Below, piece by piece: positions 1-10,521 of a stretch of DNA of 64,000 nt (its first letter is position 1; the number at the start of each line of letters is the position of its first letter). Location of the stretch: assembly GCA_035604335.1 (NCBI GenBank), contig DATNIT010000133.1, positions 11,108 through 75,107 on the forward strand. Direction: 5' to 3'. Source of the stretch: DASZHJ01 sp035604335. Lineage in GTDB: Bacteria > Pseudomonadota > Alphaproteobacteria > ATCC43930 > CGMCC-115725. A model generated the notes under the pieces. That model made no database searches, was not told the DNA's origin, and worked only from the letters and a program-made list of their open reading frames with translations. Made by a program: the position numbers and the translations under genes.

Positions 1-15
1 CAGGGTGACCTTCAT
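1..15 (-). CDS. Start of an unidentified gene, cut by the window edge
   Basis: An ATG on the minus strand at 15 is preceded by a GGTGGGG ribosome-binding-like stretch and reads M-K-V-T-L before leaving the window. It would lie 28 bases downstream of the amidase stop and in the same direction, so it could be the next gene of that operon. Five codons are too few to identify a product, and the call rests only on the start context. Confidence 0.3.
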
Positions 16-43
16 GGCGCCCCACCCAAATCCGCAAGCCCGC

Positions 44-1459
44 TCAGTCGAGCGCGGGTCGCGGCGCGGGATTGGTGCGCTCGAAGGCGCGTGCCGCCCG
101 CAGCACCGTCGCGTCCTCGTAGAGCCGGCCCACGATCTGCAGGCCGATCGGCAGTCCCGCGGATGTCAGGCCGCACGGCACGCTCGCCGCCGGCTGGCGC
201 GTCAGGTTGAAGGGATAGCTGAACGGCGTCCAGTCGATCCATTCCTTCTCGCGGAGCGGATCGCTGAGATCGCTGCCGACCCGGAGCGCGGGCACCGCGA
301 CGCTGGGCGTGATCAGGAGATCGTAGCGCCGATGGAAGAGCTTCATGTGCCGGCCCAAATCCGTGCGCGCGACGTCGGCGGTGAGGAAATCCACCGCGGA
401 GAGTTTCTCGCCGCGCTCGACATGGACCAGGAGTCCGGGATCGAGGCGCTTGCGCTGCTCGACACTGAGATGGCCGAGCGCCTTCGCGGCACCCGAGTAC
501 CAGAGCGTGAGCCAGGCGCCTCGAGGGTCGGCAAAGCCGGGATCGACCGTCTCGACCTCGGCGCCGAGCTCCGAGAAGGCCTTCACCGCGCGCTCCACGG
601 CAGCCGCCACCTCCGTGTGCACGTTGGCGGCATAGCCGAGCCTCGGGCTGTAGGCGATGCGCAATCCCTTGATGCCGGTCTCGAGGCCCACGCGATAGTC
701 GACGCCGTCCCGCGGCAGCGCATAGGGATCGCGCTCGTCCGCGCCGGCGAGAACGGTCAGCAGCAACGCGCAATCCTGAACCGTGCGCGCCATCGGCCCG
801 GTATGCGCGAGCATGCCGAAGGGGCTCGCGGGATAGGCAGGGACGCGGCCGAAGGTCGGCTTGAGGCCGGGAATGCCCGTGAAGCCGCAGGGGATTCGGA
901 TCGAGCCGCCGCCGTCGGTGCCGAGTCCGATCGGACCCAGGCCTGCCGCGATCGCCGCCGCGGCGCCGGAGCTGCTGCCGCCCGGCGTGTGCTCGAGGTT
1001 CCAGGGGTTGCGCGTGATGCCGCTTTGCGGACTATCGCCCAGCGCCTTCCAACCGTATTCCGGCATGGTGGTCTTGCCGAGGATGACGGCGCCCGTCTCC
1101 TTGAGCCGCGCCACCGGCGGCGCGTCCTCTTCCCACGGCTGGTCGGGGTCGGTGAGCGTGGAGCCCCGGAGCGTCGGCCACCCGCGGGTCAGGAACAAGT
1201 CCTTGATGGTGACGGGCACGCCGTCGAGCAGGCCCATCGGCTCGCTCTTCTGCCAGCGCGCCTCCGACGCCCGCGCGGCCTTGAGCGCGCCCTCGGGATC
1301 GCGCAGGACGAAGGCGTTGAGCTTCGGCTCAAGCCGCTCGATCCGGCGCAGGATCGCCTGGGTCACGTCGACGGGCGACAGGGTCTTCTTGGCGAAGCCG
1401 TTGATCAGATGGGTGGCGGAGAAAAAAGCGAGCTCGCGATCGGCGGACGGACTCGTCAA
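44..1459 (-). CDS. Amidase signature (AS) family amidohydrolase
   Basis: This 471-residue protein is of normal length for AS enzymes, which hydrolyse amides through a Ser-cisSer-Lys triad in the cytoplasm. All three residues are visible: Lys86 in VTIKDLF, the cis-Ser at about 162 in the Gly/Ser-rich GGSSSG stretch, and the nucleophile Ser186 in TDGGGSIRIP. Spacing between them matches the family. Substrate cannot be read from sequence; relatives include aryl and aliphatic amidases and GatA-like enzymes, but no GatB or GatC partner is nearby. The gene diverges from the dipeptide ABC operon across a 225-base gap (1460-1684) that must hold both promoters, so a shared role in peptide or amide use is plausible. 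Family assignment is firm; substrate is unknown. Confidence 0.9.
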   Translation of the reverse strand: MTSPSADRELAFFSATHLINGFAKKTLSPVDVTQAILRRIERLEPKLNAFVLRDPEGALKAARASEARWQKSEPMGLLDGVPVTIKDLFLTRGWPTLRGSTLTDPDQPWEEDAPPVARLKETGAVILGKTTMPEYGWKALGDSPQSGITRNPWNLEHTPGGSSSGAAAAIAAGLGPIGLGTDGGGSIRIPCGFTGIPGLKPTFGRVPAYPASPFGMLAHTGPMARTVQDCALLLTVLAGADERDPYALPRDGVDYRVGLETGIKGLRIAYSPRLGYAANVHTEVAAAVERAVKAFSELGAEVETVDPGFADPRGAWLTLWYSGAAKALGHLSVEQRKRLDPGLLVHVERGEKLSAVDFLTADVARTDLGRHMKLFHRRYDLLITPSVAVPALRVGSDLSDPLREKEWIDWTPFSYPFNLTRQPAASVPCGLTSAGLPIGLQIVGRLYEDATVLRAARAFERTNPAPRPALD

Positions 1460-1684
1460 GGCACTCTCCTCTGCGGCGCGCGCGGTTCAAGGAACAGCGT
1501 CACTATCCGGCAAAATCCAGGACGGAGCAATCGCGCGCGACACCGAGCGGACGCGCGCCCAGCCGCGGGGACGGCTTTGGCAGAGCGGGTTCACGGGCCA
1601 TCGCGGCGGGGGTGTTGCGAGGGATGGCGAATGGCGTAAGGTGCTGACGAGGGTCGTAAGATCCCCGAAATCGGAGGCTTTTTG

Positions 1685-3280
1685 ATGGGACGCATTCGCA
1701 GGCTTGCTTGGCGCGGCATCGTGGCGGCGGCGCTGGCGGCGACACTGCCGCCGGCCGGGGCGCATGCCCAATCTTCCGGCAAGACGCTCAGTTTCATTCC
1801 CGAGGCCGACCTCAAGAGCCTCGATCCCATCTGGACCACCGCTTACATCACGCGCAACTACGGCTACATGGTCTACGACACTTTGTTTGCGCTCGACGAG
1901 CATTTCAAAGTGCAGCCGCAAATGGCCGAGAAGTGGACGGTGAGCGAGGACAATCTCGTCTACACCATCACGCTCCGCGACGGACTCAAATGGCACGACG
2001 GCGCGCCGGTGCGGCCCGAGGACTGCATCGCCTCGCTCGAGCGCTGGATGAAGCGCGACGTGCTCGGCCAGACGCTCCCGGGCGTGATCGGCGAGATGAA
2101 GGCGGTCGATGATCGTACCTTCTCGATCACGCTCAAGAAGCCGTTCCCGCTGCTGCTGGATGCGGTCGGCAAGCTCTCGAGCAACGTCCCCTTCATGATG
2201 CCCGAGCGCGTCGCCAAGACCGACGCCAACACGCAGATCAAGGAGTCGATCGGCTCGGGTCCGTTCAAGTTCGCGGCCTCGGAGTGGGTGCCGGGCGCCA
2301 AGGCGGTCTTCGTCAAGAACGCCGATTACGTGCCGCGCAAGGAGCCGCCGAGCTGGGCCGCCGGCGGCAAGGTCGTGAAGGTCGACCGCGTGGAGTGGCT
2401 CTACATCCCCGATCCGCAGACCGCCGCCAACGCGCTCAATGCCGGCGAGGTCGATTGGTGGCAGCAACTGCCGCAGGACCTGGTGGCGATGCTCGCCAAG
2501 AACAAGGACGTCACGGTCGCCAACGTCGATCCGCTCGGCAGCGTGGGCGTGCTGCGCTTCAACCACGAGCAGCCGCCGTTCGACAATCCCAAGATGCGCC
2601 AGGCGGTGGAGTGGGTGATCGATCAGAAGGAGATGATGACCGCGCTGGCCGGCGATCAGAAGTACTGGAAGACCTGCTACTCCTATTTCTCCTGCGGCAC
2701 GCCGCTCGCCAACGACGCCGCGAACGCACCGCTCGCGGGCAAGCGCGACGTCGAGAAGGCGAGGGCGCTGGTCAAGGAAGCCGGCTACGCCGGCCAGAAG
2801 GTCGTGGTGATGACCGCGACCGACCAGCCGATCGTCAACGCCCAGGCGCTGGTAGCCATGGAAGCGCTCAAGAAGATCGGCGTCGACGCCGAGCTCGCCG
2901 CGATGGATTGGGGCACGCTGATCACGCGCCGCGCCTCCCACGATCCCGTCGACAAGGGCGGCTGGAACATCTTCTTCACCTGGTTCGTGGCGCCGGACAT
3001 GGCAAATCCCGCGCTCAACGCCGCGCTCCGCGGGAACGGAGCGAGCGCGTGGTTCGGCTGGCCAAAGGACGCCAAGATCGAGGAGCTGCGCGACCAATGG
3101 TTCGCGGCGCCCGATCTCGCCGCGCAGAAGAAAGTCGCGGAGGCGATCCAGACCGAGGCCTTCGAGAGCGTGCCCTACGTGCCGACCGGCATGTTCCAGA
3201 TCCCCACGGCCTATCGCAGCAACCTCAAGGGCGTGATCGTCGCGCCCGTGGTCTTCCTCTGGAACGTGGAGAAGTCGTGA
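1685..3280 (+). CDS. Peptide/dipeptide-type ABC transporter substrate-binding protein
   Basis: This 531-residue periplasmic solute-binding protein belongs to family 5 (SBP_bac_5, DppA/OppA type). The N-terminus has an Arg-rich n-region, a hydrophobic core and an AHA-Q signal peptidase I site near residue 29. The mature protein begins with the family pattern of listing a default state (KTLSFIPEADLKSLDPIWTT) followed by WTVSEDNLVYTITLRDGLKWHDG. The ATG at 1685 is preferred over an adjacent TTG at 1682. It is the first gene of a five-gene transporter set with a D-threonine aldolase-like enzyme at the end. Family 5 proteins bind peptides, nickel, opines and glutathione, so peptide specificity is inferred. 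Confidence 0.92.
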   Translation: MGRIRRLAWRGIVAAALAATLPPAGAHAQSSGKTLSFIPEADLKSLDPIWTTAYITRNYGYMVYDTLFALDEHFKVQPQMAEKWTVSEDNLVYTITLRDGLKWHDGAPVRPEDCIASLERWMKRDVLGQTLPGVIGEMKAVDDRTFSITLKKPFPLLLDAVGKLSSNVPFMMPERVAKTDANTQIKESIGSGPFKFAASEWVPGAKAVFVKNADYVPRKEPPSWAAGGKVVKVDRVEWLYIPDPQTAANALNAGEVDWWQQLPQDLVAMLAKNKDVTVANVDPLGSVGVLRFNHEQPPFDNPKMRQAVEWVIDQKEMMTALAGDQKYWKTCYSYFSCGTPLANDAANAPLAGKRDVEKARALVKEAGYAGQKVVVMTATDQPIVNAQALVAMEALKKIGVDAELAAMDWGTLITRRASHDPVDKGGWNIFFTWFVAPDMANPALNAALRGNGASAWFGWPKDAKIEELRDQWFAAPDLAAQKKVAEAIQTEAFESVPYVPTGMFQIPTAYRSNLKGVIVAPVVFLWNVEKS

Positions 3281-3303
3281 GCTCCTCGGAGGCCCGATAG
3301 CGC

Positions 3304-4245
3304 GTGTTCTCCTACGTCGTCCGGCGCCTGATCGCGACCATTCCGGTGATGGCCATCGTGGCCGGGTTCGTGTTCTCGCTGCTCTATTTCGCGCCCGGCG
3401 ATCCCGCGGCCATCATCGCCGGCGACCTCGCGACCGCGCAGGACATCGCGCGCATCCACCATCAGCTCGGCCTCGACGAGCCGTTCCTGGTGCGATTCTG
3501 GCAATGGGCCTGGGGCGTGCTGCGCGGCGATCTCGGTATCTCCATCTTCACGAACCTGCCGGTCTGGCAGCTGATCCAGCAGCGTCTCGAGCCCACCGCG
3601 GCGCTCACCGTGACGACGCTCATCGTGTCGATCGTCGTCGCGATACCGATCGGCGTGCTGGCCGCTTGGCGCGCGGGCACCTGGATCGACCGCGCGGCGA
3701 TGGCGTTTGCCGTGCTGGGCTTCTCGGTGCCGTCCTTCGTGCTCGCCTATATTCTGATCCTGGTCTTCTCGGTCGAGCTGGATTGGCTGCCGGTCCAGGG
3801 CTACGTCAGCATCCGCGAGGGGTTCTGGCCGTTCCTGCAGCACCTGATCCTGCCGTCCACGGCGCTCGGCTTGATCTACGCCGCGCTCATCGCGCGCATC
3901 ACCCGCACCAGCATGCTGGAAGTGCTGAGCCAGGACTACATCCGCACCGCGCACGCGAAGGGCCTCTCCAGCCGGAATGTGCTGGTCGGGCACGCGCTCA
4001 AGAATGCCGCGGTGCCGATCGCCACCATCATCGGGATCGGCGTCGCGCTGCTGATCGGCGGGGTGATCGCGACCGAGACCGTGTTCGCGATTCCCGGCAT
4101 CGGCCGCCTGACGGTCGACGCCATCCTGCGCCGCGACTATCCGATCATCCAGGGCGTGATCCTGCTGTTCTCCGCGGCTTACGTGATCCTCAATCTGCTG
4201 ATCGATCTGAGCTACACCGTGCTCGATCCCCGCGTGAGATACTGA
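3304..4245 (+). CDS. ABC transporter permease, DppB type
   Basis: This 313-residue inner-membrane permease starts at GTG 3304, 23 bases after the binding protein. The N-terminal helix (MFSYVVRRLIATIPVMAIV) and the cytoplasmic EAA-loop segment around DYIRTAHAKGLSSRNVLVGH are typical of BPD_transp_1 permeases of the DppB/OppB class. It ends with LSYTVLDPRVRY, the usual C-terminal tail. About six transmembrane segments are visible. It forms the pore with the DppC-type protein encoded 4 bases downstream. Confidence 0.93.
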   Translation: MFSYVVRRLIATIPVMAIVAGFVFSLLYFAPGDPAAIIAGDLATAQDIARIHHQLGLDEPFLVRFWQWAWGVLRGDLGISIFTNLPVWQLIQQRLEPTAALTVTTLIVSIVVAIPIGVLAAWRAGTWIDRAAMAFAVLGFSVPSFVLAYILILVFSVELDWLPVQGYVSIREGFWPFLQHLILPSTALGLIYAALIARITRTSMLEVLSQDYIRTAHAKGLSSRNVLVGHALKNAAVPIATIIGIGVALLIGGVIATETVFAIPGIGRLTVDAILRRDYPIIQGVILLFSAAYVILNLLIDLSYTVLDPRVRY

Positions 4246-4249
4246 CGCC

Positions 4250-5134
4250 ATGACCACGGCGCCGATCGACTTCGAGGCGGTCTCCGCGGCGCGGCGGGAG
4301 CGCGCGGCCATCCTCGAGTTGGCGCGGCGCCACCCGACGGTCGCGATCGGATTGGCGATCCTGGCGCTCATGGTCCTGATGGCCGTGCTGGCGCCCTACC
4401 TCGGCACCGTAGACCCGCAGGCCCTGTCGCCGATCCGCCGGCTGCGGTTTCCCTCAGGGGCCAACTGGTTCGGTACCGACATGCTCGGCCGCGACGTCTA
4501 CAGCCGCGTGATTTACGGCGCGCGCATCTCGCTCTGGGTCGGGTTCTGGGTCGCGCTCTTCAGCACGGGCGTCGGGCTCGCGATCGGCCTCGTCACCGGC
4601 TTCAGCCGCCCGGTGGACGCCGTGGTGATGCGCATCATGGACAGCCTGATGTCGATCCCGCCGGTACTGCTGGCGATCGCGCTGATGGCATTGACCCGCG
4701 CCAGCACCAGCAACGTGATCCTGGCGATCACGGTCTCGGAGATCCCGCGCGTCACCCGTCTGGTGCGCGGCGTCGTGCTGAGCCTGCGCGAGCAGCCTTT
4801 CGTCGAGGCGGCCGTAGCGGTCGGCACCGGATTCTTCAAGACGCTTCGGCGGCACATCCTGCCCAACACCATCGCGCCGCTGCTCGTTCAAGGCACCTAT
4901 ATCTGTGCCTCCGCGATGATCACCGAGGCGATCCTGAGCTTCATCGGCGCGGGCACGCCGCCGAACATACCGAGCTGGGGCAACATGATGGCCGAGGGCC
5001 GGAGCCTCTTCCAGATCGCCTACTACATCCTGCTGTTTCCTGCGGTGTTCCTGTCGGTGGCCGTGCTGGCGATCAATCTCGTCGGCGACGGCATGCGCGA
5101 CGCGCTCGATCCGCGCCTCGCGCGGCGCATGTGA
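4250..5134 (+). CDS. ABC transporter permease, DppC type
   Basis: This 294-residue permease has the N-terminal OppC segment (a first membrane helix, then FGTDMLGRDVYSRVIYGAR) and the EAA-loop region VEAAVAVGTGFFKTLRRHIL. The C-terminus reads NLVGDGMRDALDPRLARRM, the standard ending of DppC/OppC proteins. It starts 4 bases after the DppB-type gene, which implies translational coupling, and forms the heterodimeric channel with it. Confidence 0.93.
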   Translation: MTTAPIDFEAVSAARRERAAILELARRHPTVAIGLAILALMVLMAVLAPYLGTVDPQALSPIRRLRFPSGANWFGTDMLGRDVYSRVIYGARISLWVGFWVALFSTGVGLAIGLVTGFSRPVDAVVMRIMDSLMSIPPVLLAIALMALTRASTSNVILAITVSEIPRVTRLVRGVVLSLREQPFVEAAVAVGTGFFKTLRRHILPNTIAPLLVQGTYICASAMITEAILSFIGAGTPPNIPSWGNMMAEGRSLFQIAYYILLFPAVFLSVAVLAINLVGDGMRDALDPRLARRM

Positions 5135-5146
5135 GGGGGGCCGGCT

Positions 5147-6189
<1,043 letters not shown>

Positions 6190-6193
<4 letters not shown>

Positions 6194-7233
6194 CCGACGC
6201 GAGCGCCGCGCCGCTCCTCGAGGTCGAGGACCTGAAGAAGCACTTCCCCGTGCACAAGGGCCTGTTCTCGCGCACGGTCGGCCAGGTCTACGCCGTCGAC
6301 GGAATCACCTTCAGCATCGCGGAGGGCGAGACCCTGGGTCTCGTCGGCGAGTCCGGCTGCGGCAAGTCGACCGCGGGCAAGGCGATCTTGAAGCTGGTCG
6401 AGCCCACGGCCGGCACGATCAGGCTCCGCGGGAAGCGGATCGACAACCTGAGCCGCGTGGAGATGCGGCCCTTCCGCCGCGAGCTGCAGGTCGTGTTCCA
6501 GGATCCCTATTCGTCTCTGAACCCGCGGCTTTCGGTCGGCGGGATCGTGGCGGAGCCGCTGATCAACTATGGCGTCAGCAGCGGCGCCGAGCTCAAGGAC
6601 AGGGTCGTCGCGCTTTTCGCCAAGGTGGGACTGCGCGAGGACGTGCTGCAGCGCTTCCCGCACGAGTTCTCCGGCGGTCAGCGCCAGCGGATCGGTATCG
6701 CCCGCGCGCTCGCCCTCAACCCGAGCCTCATCGTCTGCGACGAGCCGGTCTCCGCGCTCGACGTCTCGGTCCAGGCGCAGGTGATCAACCTGCTCCGCGA
6801 CCTCCAGCAGGAGTTCAAGCTTTCGTACCTGTTCGTGGCTCACGACCTCGCGGTGGTCGAGCATATCAGCCACCGCATCGCCGTCATGTATCTCGGCAAG
6901 CTCGTCGAGCTCACCGACCGCGAGTCGCTGTTCGCGGAGCCGCTGCACCCCTACACCGAGGCGCTCCTCTCGGCGGTGCCGATGCCGGATCCCGAAGCGA
7001 AGCGTCAGCGCATCATCCTGCCCGGCGACGTGCCGAGTCCGATCAACCCGCCCCCGGGTTGCCGTTTCCACACGCGCTGCCCCTATGCGGAGCCGCGCTG
7101 CAAGGTCGAGGAGCCCATGATGCGCGAGGTGAGACCGGGCCACCATGTCGCTTGCCACCTGCGCGATGTCGACGCGGGGGCGCTCGCGGCCGCGCGGGCG
7201 AACAATGGCGCGGCGGCGGAGTCGCGGGCATGA
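6190..7233 (+). CDS. ABC transporter ATP-binding protein, DppF type
   Basis: This 347-residue second ATPase starts at ATG 6190, overlapping the stop of the DppD-type gene. It has Walker A GESGCGKST, Q-loop VFQDPYSSLNPR, signature FSGGQRQRIGIA, Walker B LIVCDEPVSALD and the H-loop in FVAHDLAVVEH, plus the C-terminal oligopeptide domain with CRFHTRCPYAEPRC. It completes the transporter with the four upstream genes. Its stop overlaps the start of the D-threonine aldolase-like gene in an ATGA, so all six genes probably form one translationally coupled operon. Confidence 0.94.
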
Positions 7234-8372
7234 CCGACCTCGGACCCAACGCGCCGCTGATCGGAGTTCCGGGGTCCCGCGCGCGGCTCGACACGCCCGC
7301 CCTGGTGCTCGACCTCGACCTGATGGAGCGCAACATAGCGACCATGGCGGCGCACGCGCGCGCAGTGGGCGCGGCTCTGCGGCCCCATGCCAAGACGCAC
7401 AAATCGATCCGTATCGCCGAGCTGCAAGTGGCGGCGGGCGCGCTCGGCGTCTGCTGCGCCACCATGGGCGAGGCGGAGATCATGGTGCGCGCTCGCGTGC
7501 CCGGCGTGCACATCACCTCGCCGCAGGTGACGCCCTCCAAACTCGCGCGGCTCATCGCGCTCAACGCCGACAACCACCGTGGCTTCTCGGTCGTGGTGGA
7601 CAATCCCCGGAATCTCGCCGAGATCGAGTCCGCGGCGCGCGCCGTGGGCAAGCCGCTCGACGTGCTGGTCGATTTCTACGCCAATCACGGCCGCACCGGC
7701 GCCGCGACCGAGGCGGACGCGGTGGCGCTCGCTCAAGCGGTGGCGCAGTCGGGCATCCTCCGGTTCCGCGGCATCCAGGCCTATGCCGGCAATCTCCAGC
7801 ACGTGGCCGTGCGCGCCGAGCGTCGCGCTCGCACGCTCGAGATGCTGACGCGCGTCGCCGGCATCGTAGAGCGGCTCGAATCCACGGGCATCAAGGTTCC
7901 CGTGGTGACCGGCGCCGGTACCGGAACCTTCGATCTCGATCCCGAGGCCCACGTATTCACGGAGCTGCAGGTCGGCTCCTACGTCTTCATGGACGTCGAC
8001 TACAACCGCGCGCTCAAAGAAGGCCGCAACGAGCTCCCGTTCGAGACCTCGCTTTTCGTGCAGACCGCGGTGGTCAGCACCAATGCGCCCGGCTGGGTCA
8101 CCTGCGATGCCGGCCTCAAATCCTTCGCGACGGAGGGACCCAAACCCGAGATCGCCCTCGGCGCGCCCGCGGGCTCGACCTACACTTGGTTCGGCGACGA
8201 GCACGGCAAGCTCATCCTGCCGGAGGGCGCGCCGCGACCGGAGATCGGCCACAAGATCGAGTGCGTGACGCCGCACGACGATCCCACCGTCAACCTGCAT
8301 GATTTCTATCACGTCGTGCGCGGCGACACGCTGGTCGACATCTGGCCGGTGGACGCCCGCGGCAAGCGCTGA
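7230..8372 (+). CDS. D-threonine aldolase / D-serine dehydratase-like PLP enzyme
   Basis: This 380-residue fold-type III PLP enzyme has an alanine racemase N-terminal barrel. The PLP lysine is Lys55 in LRPHAKTHK. Near the C-terminus, His349 and Asp351 (in TPHDDPTVNLHD) match the His-x-Asp metal site of bacterial D-threonine aldolases; D-serine dehydratases of this family have His-x-Cys. The family cleaves D-3-hydroxyamino acids to glycine and an aldehyde, or dehydrates D-serine. The gene is coupled by ATGA overlap to a dipeptide-type transporter, which suggests that imported D-amino acids or peptides containing them are the substrate. The exact reaction is inferred. Confidence 0.85.
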   Translation: MTDLGPNAPLIGVPGSRARLDTPALVLDLDLMERNIATMAAHARAVGAALRPHAKTHKSIRIAELQVAAGALGVCCATMGEAEIMVRARVPGVHITSPQVTPSKLARLIALNADNHRGFSVVVDNPRNLAEIESAARAVGKPLDVLVDFYANHGRTGAATEADAVALAQAVAQSGILRFRGIQAYAGNLQHVAVRAERRARTLEMLTRVAGIVERLESTGIKVPVVTGAGTGTFDLDPEAHVFTELQVGSYVFMDVDYNRALKEGRNELPFETSLFVQTAVVSTNAPGWVTCDAGLKSFATEGPKPEIALGAPAGSTYTWFGDEHGKLILPEGAPRPEIGHKIECVTPHDDPTVNLHDFYHVVRGDTLVDIWPVDARGKR

Positions 8373-8415
8373 CCGGTGAGATCGGCCGACATGGATGCGC
8401 TCTGGCCCCTCAAAG

Positions 8416-8532
8416 CCCCTCCCCCCTTGAGGGGGAGGTCAGGGTGGGGGGTGCGGCCGCAGCGTTGTTTCCGACGCCACGGCAACTCCCCGACCCCCCT
8501 CCCTACCCTCCCCCTCAAGGGGGGAGGGGCGG
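8416..8532. repeat. Paired inverted palindromic element (family A, copy 1)
   Basis: A left arm (8416-8454) is a C-run/TTGA/G-run hairpin with a GGTCAGGGTGGGGGGTG tail. A right arm (8491-8532) is nearly its reverse complement. Both arms are themselves palindromic around a CCTTGAGG or CCTCAAGG centre. The pair fills the gap between the aldolase-like gene and bluB and could act as a bidirectional RNA hairpin. Related pairs occur at 23371-23835, 26230-26372 and 63059-63225. Confidence 0.8.
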
Positions 8533-8573
8533 TTGTGTCGTTGCCTGCACCCCAAGAGACCAGGCTCTAAGCG

Positions 8574-9206
8574 GTGCCCGAGTTCGACGACGCTTTCCGC
8601 GCGCGCCTCGTCGAGCTCCTGACGTGGCGGCGCGACGTGCGGCGGTTCCGCGGCGACGCGCTGCCGGAGGGCTTGCTTGAGCGTCTCCTGGAGATTGCCG
8701 CGCTGGCACCGTCCGTCGGCCTGAGCCAGCCCTGGCGTTTCGTGCTGGTGGAGGATGCGAGCCGGTGCGCCGAAATTCGTGCGAATTTCGAGCGTGCCAA
8801 CGCGGCGGCGCTCGCGGCCTATGACGGAGCGGAGGCGCAGACTTACGCGCGTCTCAAGCTCGCCGGGCTCGACGAGGCGCCGGTGCACCTTGCGGTATTT
8901 GCCGATCCCGGCACCGTGCAGGGCCACGGGCTCGGCCGGCGTACCATGCCGGAGATGATCGAGTACTCGGCGGTGACCGCCATCCACACGCTCTGGCTCG
9001 CCGCCCGCGCGCACGGCGTGGGCCTCGGCTGGGTCTCGATTCTCGATCCCGCGGCGGTGGCCCGCAGCCTCGACGTGCCGCCGGAGTGGGCGCTGGTGGG
9101 ATATCTCTGCCTCGGATATCCGCGAGAAGCCGACGACACGCCGGCCCTGGAGCGCGCCGGCTGGGAGCGCCGGCGCGCGGCCGCGAGTTTCCTGCTGCGG
9201 CGATAA
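8574..9206 (+). CDS. bluB: 5,6-dimethylbenzimidazole synthase BluB
   Basis: This 210-residue nitroreductase-fold enzyme converts reduced FMN to 5,6-dimethylbenzimidazole, the lower ligand of vitamin B12, in the cytoplasm. Diagnostic BluB features are RRDVRRFRG near the N-terminus with the family's key Asp, LAPSVGLSQPWRFVLV, and GLGRRTMPEMIEYSAVTAIH. The WRF and GLGRRTMPEM blocks separate BluB from general nitroreductases. It starts with GTG 8574, just after a palindromic repeat, and converges with the DUF4010 gene 6 bases away. No other cobalamin gene is in the window, so it stands alone here. Confidence 0.93.
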   Translation: MPEFDDAFRARLVELLTWRRDVRRFRGDALPEGLLERLLEIAALAPSVGLSQPWRFVLVEDASRCAEIRANFERANAAALAAYDGAEAQTYARLKLAGLDEAPVHLAVFADPGTVQGHGLGRRTMPEMIEYSAVTAIHTLWLAARAHGVGLGWVSILDPAAVARSLDVPPEWALVGYLCLGYPREADDTPALERAGWERRRAAASFLLRR

Positions 9207-9212
9207 TTCTCT

Positions 9213-10496
9213 TCAACCGCGTCCGACCAAGAACGCGGCGATGACGGTGAACAGGGCCAGCGTCGCGAGCGAGGCAACCGCCGGGAAACTGATCCGCCAG
9301 CCCGCAAAGCCGGCGGCATAGGACGCCTTCAGCAGGTTGTTGGACGCGGTCGAGACCAGGATCGCCGCGGCCGCCACGCTCGGCGAGAGACCGGCGACGC
9401 CGCCTTGCGCGAGGTTCAGCACGAAGGGGTCGATGTCGGCGATCCCGACCAAGGCCGCCAGAACGAAGATGCCGGATCGGCCGAATTCCGACCCGACCCA
9501 GGTGGATACCAGCGTGATGATGAGGAACAGCACCGCGAAGAGAGCGGCGGTGCCGAGCTCGAGCGGGTTGCGCTGCGCCGTCGGCGCGCGATCTTCGGGC
9601 GTTTTACGCAGCGACGGCGCATAGCGGTATTGCACGGCACCGGCGATCAGGCCCGCGACCCCGAGGATCGCCAGGGCCGGCGCCAGCTCCTTCGCAAGCG
9701 GAAGATTGAATACCGACACGATCACGAGCACGCGCAGATACATGACGGCGGTCGCGAGCGTGATGCCGGCTCGGGCCTGGGGAACCAGTCCGGGATCGGC
9801 TTTGGCGCGGCGGGCCAGTACCACCGTGGTCGCGGTCGAGGAATAGAGCCCGCCGAGCAGCGCCATCCAGAGATCGCCCGCGGCCGGCGCCAGAATTCGC
9901 TGTACGAGGTAGCTCGCATAAGAGACCGAGCAGACCGCGAGGAGCGCGAGCCAGGCTTGGCGGGGCGTAATGTGCGTGAGCTCGGTCACCGGCTGATCCG
10001 GCAGCAGCGGCAGCACGAGCCCGGTCAGGATCAGGAACTGGCCGGCGGTGACGATCTCCGACATCTCGACTTTGCGCGCGAGATCGTGGAGCCGCTCGCG
10101 CCCCGTGAAGAACAGGACCGAGGCGACCGTCACGCCGACCGCCATCCACGCGGGAAACGCCAATGCGACCGCGCCGAGCAAGTAGGCCTGCACGTTGCAG
10201 AGCGGCACCATCAGCCCGGCGTTCGGCTCATCTTTTTCGCCGCGGGCGGCGACCTTTTCGCGATAGAACGCGAACAGCCAGGCGCCCAGCACCACGAGCC
10301 CCGCCGTGAACGGCAGCAGGCGCGTCGTGTCGAGCAGGTAGAGCACGCCGCCGCCGATGGAGAGCAGCGGAAAGGTCCGGATGCCGCCCGGCCGCTCCTC
10401 GCCGCTCTTCCGGTAGAACTCCTCGAAGGCGAGCCCGAAAAAGAAGCTCAGGCCCAGCAGGAGGGCCAGGCTCGTCCAAGAGGGGACGGTCGGCAT
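9213..10496 (-). CDS. MgtC/SapB-DUF4010 family membrane protein
   Basis: This 427-residue protein has about 12 transmembrane helices. The N-terminal third resembles the MgtC/SapB domain (FGLAFEEFYRKSGEERPGGI followed by helices), and the rest is DUF4010, recognisable by GGLYSSTATTVVLARR and IADIDPFVLNLA. The function of this fused family is not established; MgtC relatives are linked to magnesium limitation and membrane potential. It lies 25 bases downstream of the RidA-like gene in the same direction and may be the last gene of the liv operon. Its link to that operon is positional only. Confidence 0.85.
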   Translation of the reverse strand: MPTVPSWTSLALLLGLSFFFGLAFEEFYRKSGEERPGGIRTFPLLSIGGGVLYLLDTTRLLPFTAGLVVLGAWLFAFYREKVAARGEKDEPNAGLMVPLCNVQAYLLGAVALAFPAWMAVGVTVASVLFFTGRERLHDLARKVEMSEIVTAGQFLILTGLVLPLLPDQPVTELTHITPRQAWLALLAVCSVSYASYLVQRILAPAAGDLWMALLGGLYSSTATTVVLARRAKADPGLVPQARAGITLATAVMYLRVLVIVSVFNLPLAKELAPALAILGVAGLIAGAVQYRYAPSLRKTPEDRAPTAQRNPLELGTAALFAVLFLIITLVSTWVGSEFGRSGIFVLAALVGIADIDPFVLNLAQGGVAGLSPSVAAAAILVSTASNNLLKASYAAGFAGWRISFPAVASLATLALFTVIAAFLVGRG

Positions 10497-10521
10497 CGCG
10501 GCGCCCGGCGCGCGCGCCTCG

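Noticed and set aside
8376..8570. Small plus-strand frame in the gap before bluB
   Set aside because: It is composed of the two palindromic repeat arms and shows no protein-like pattern.
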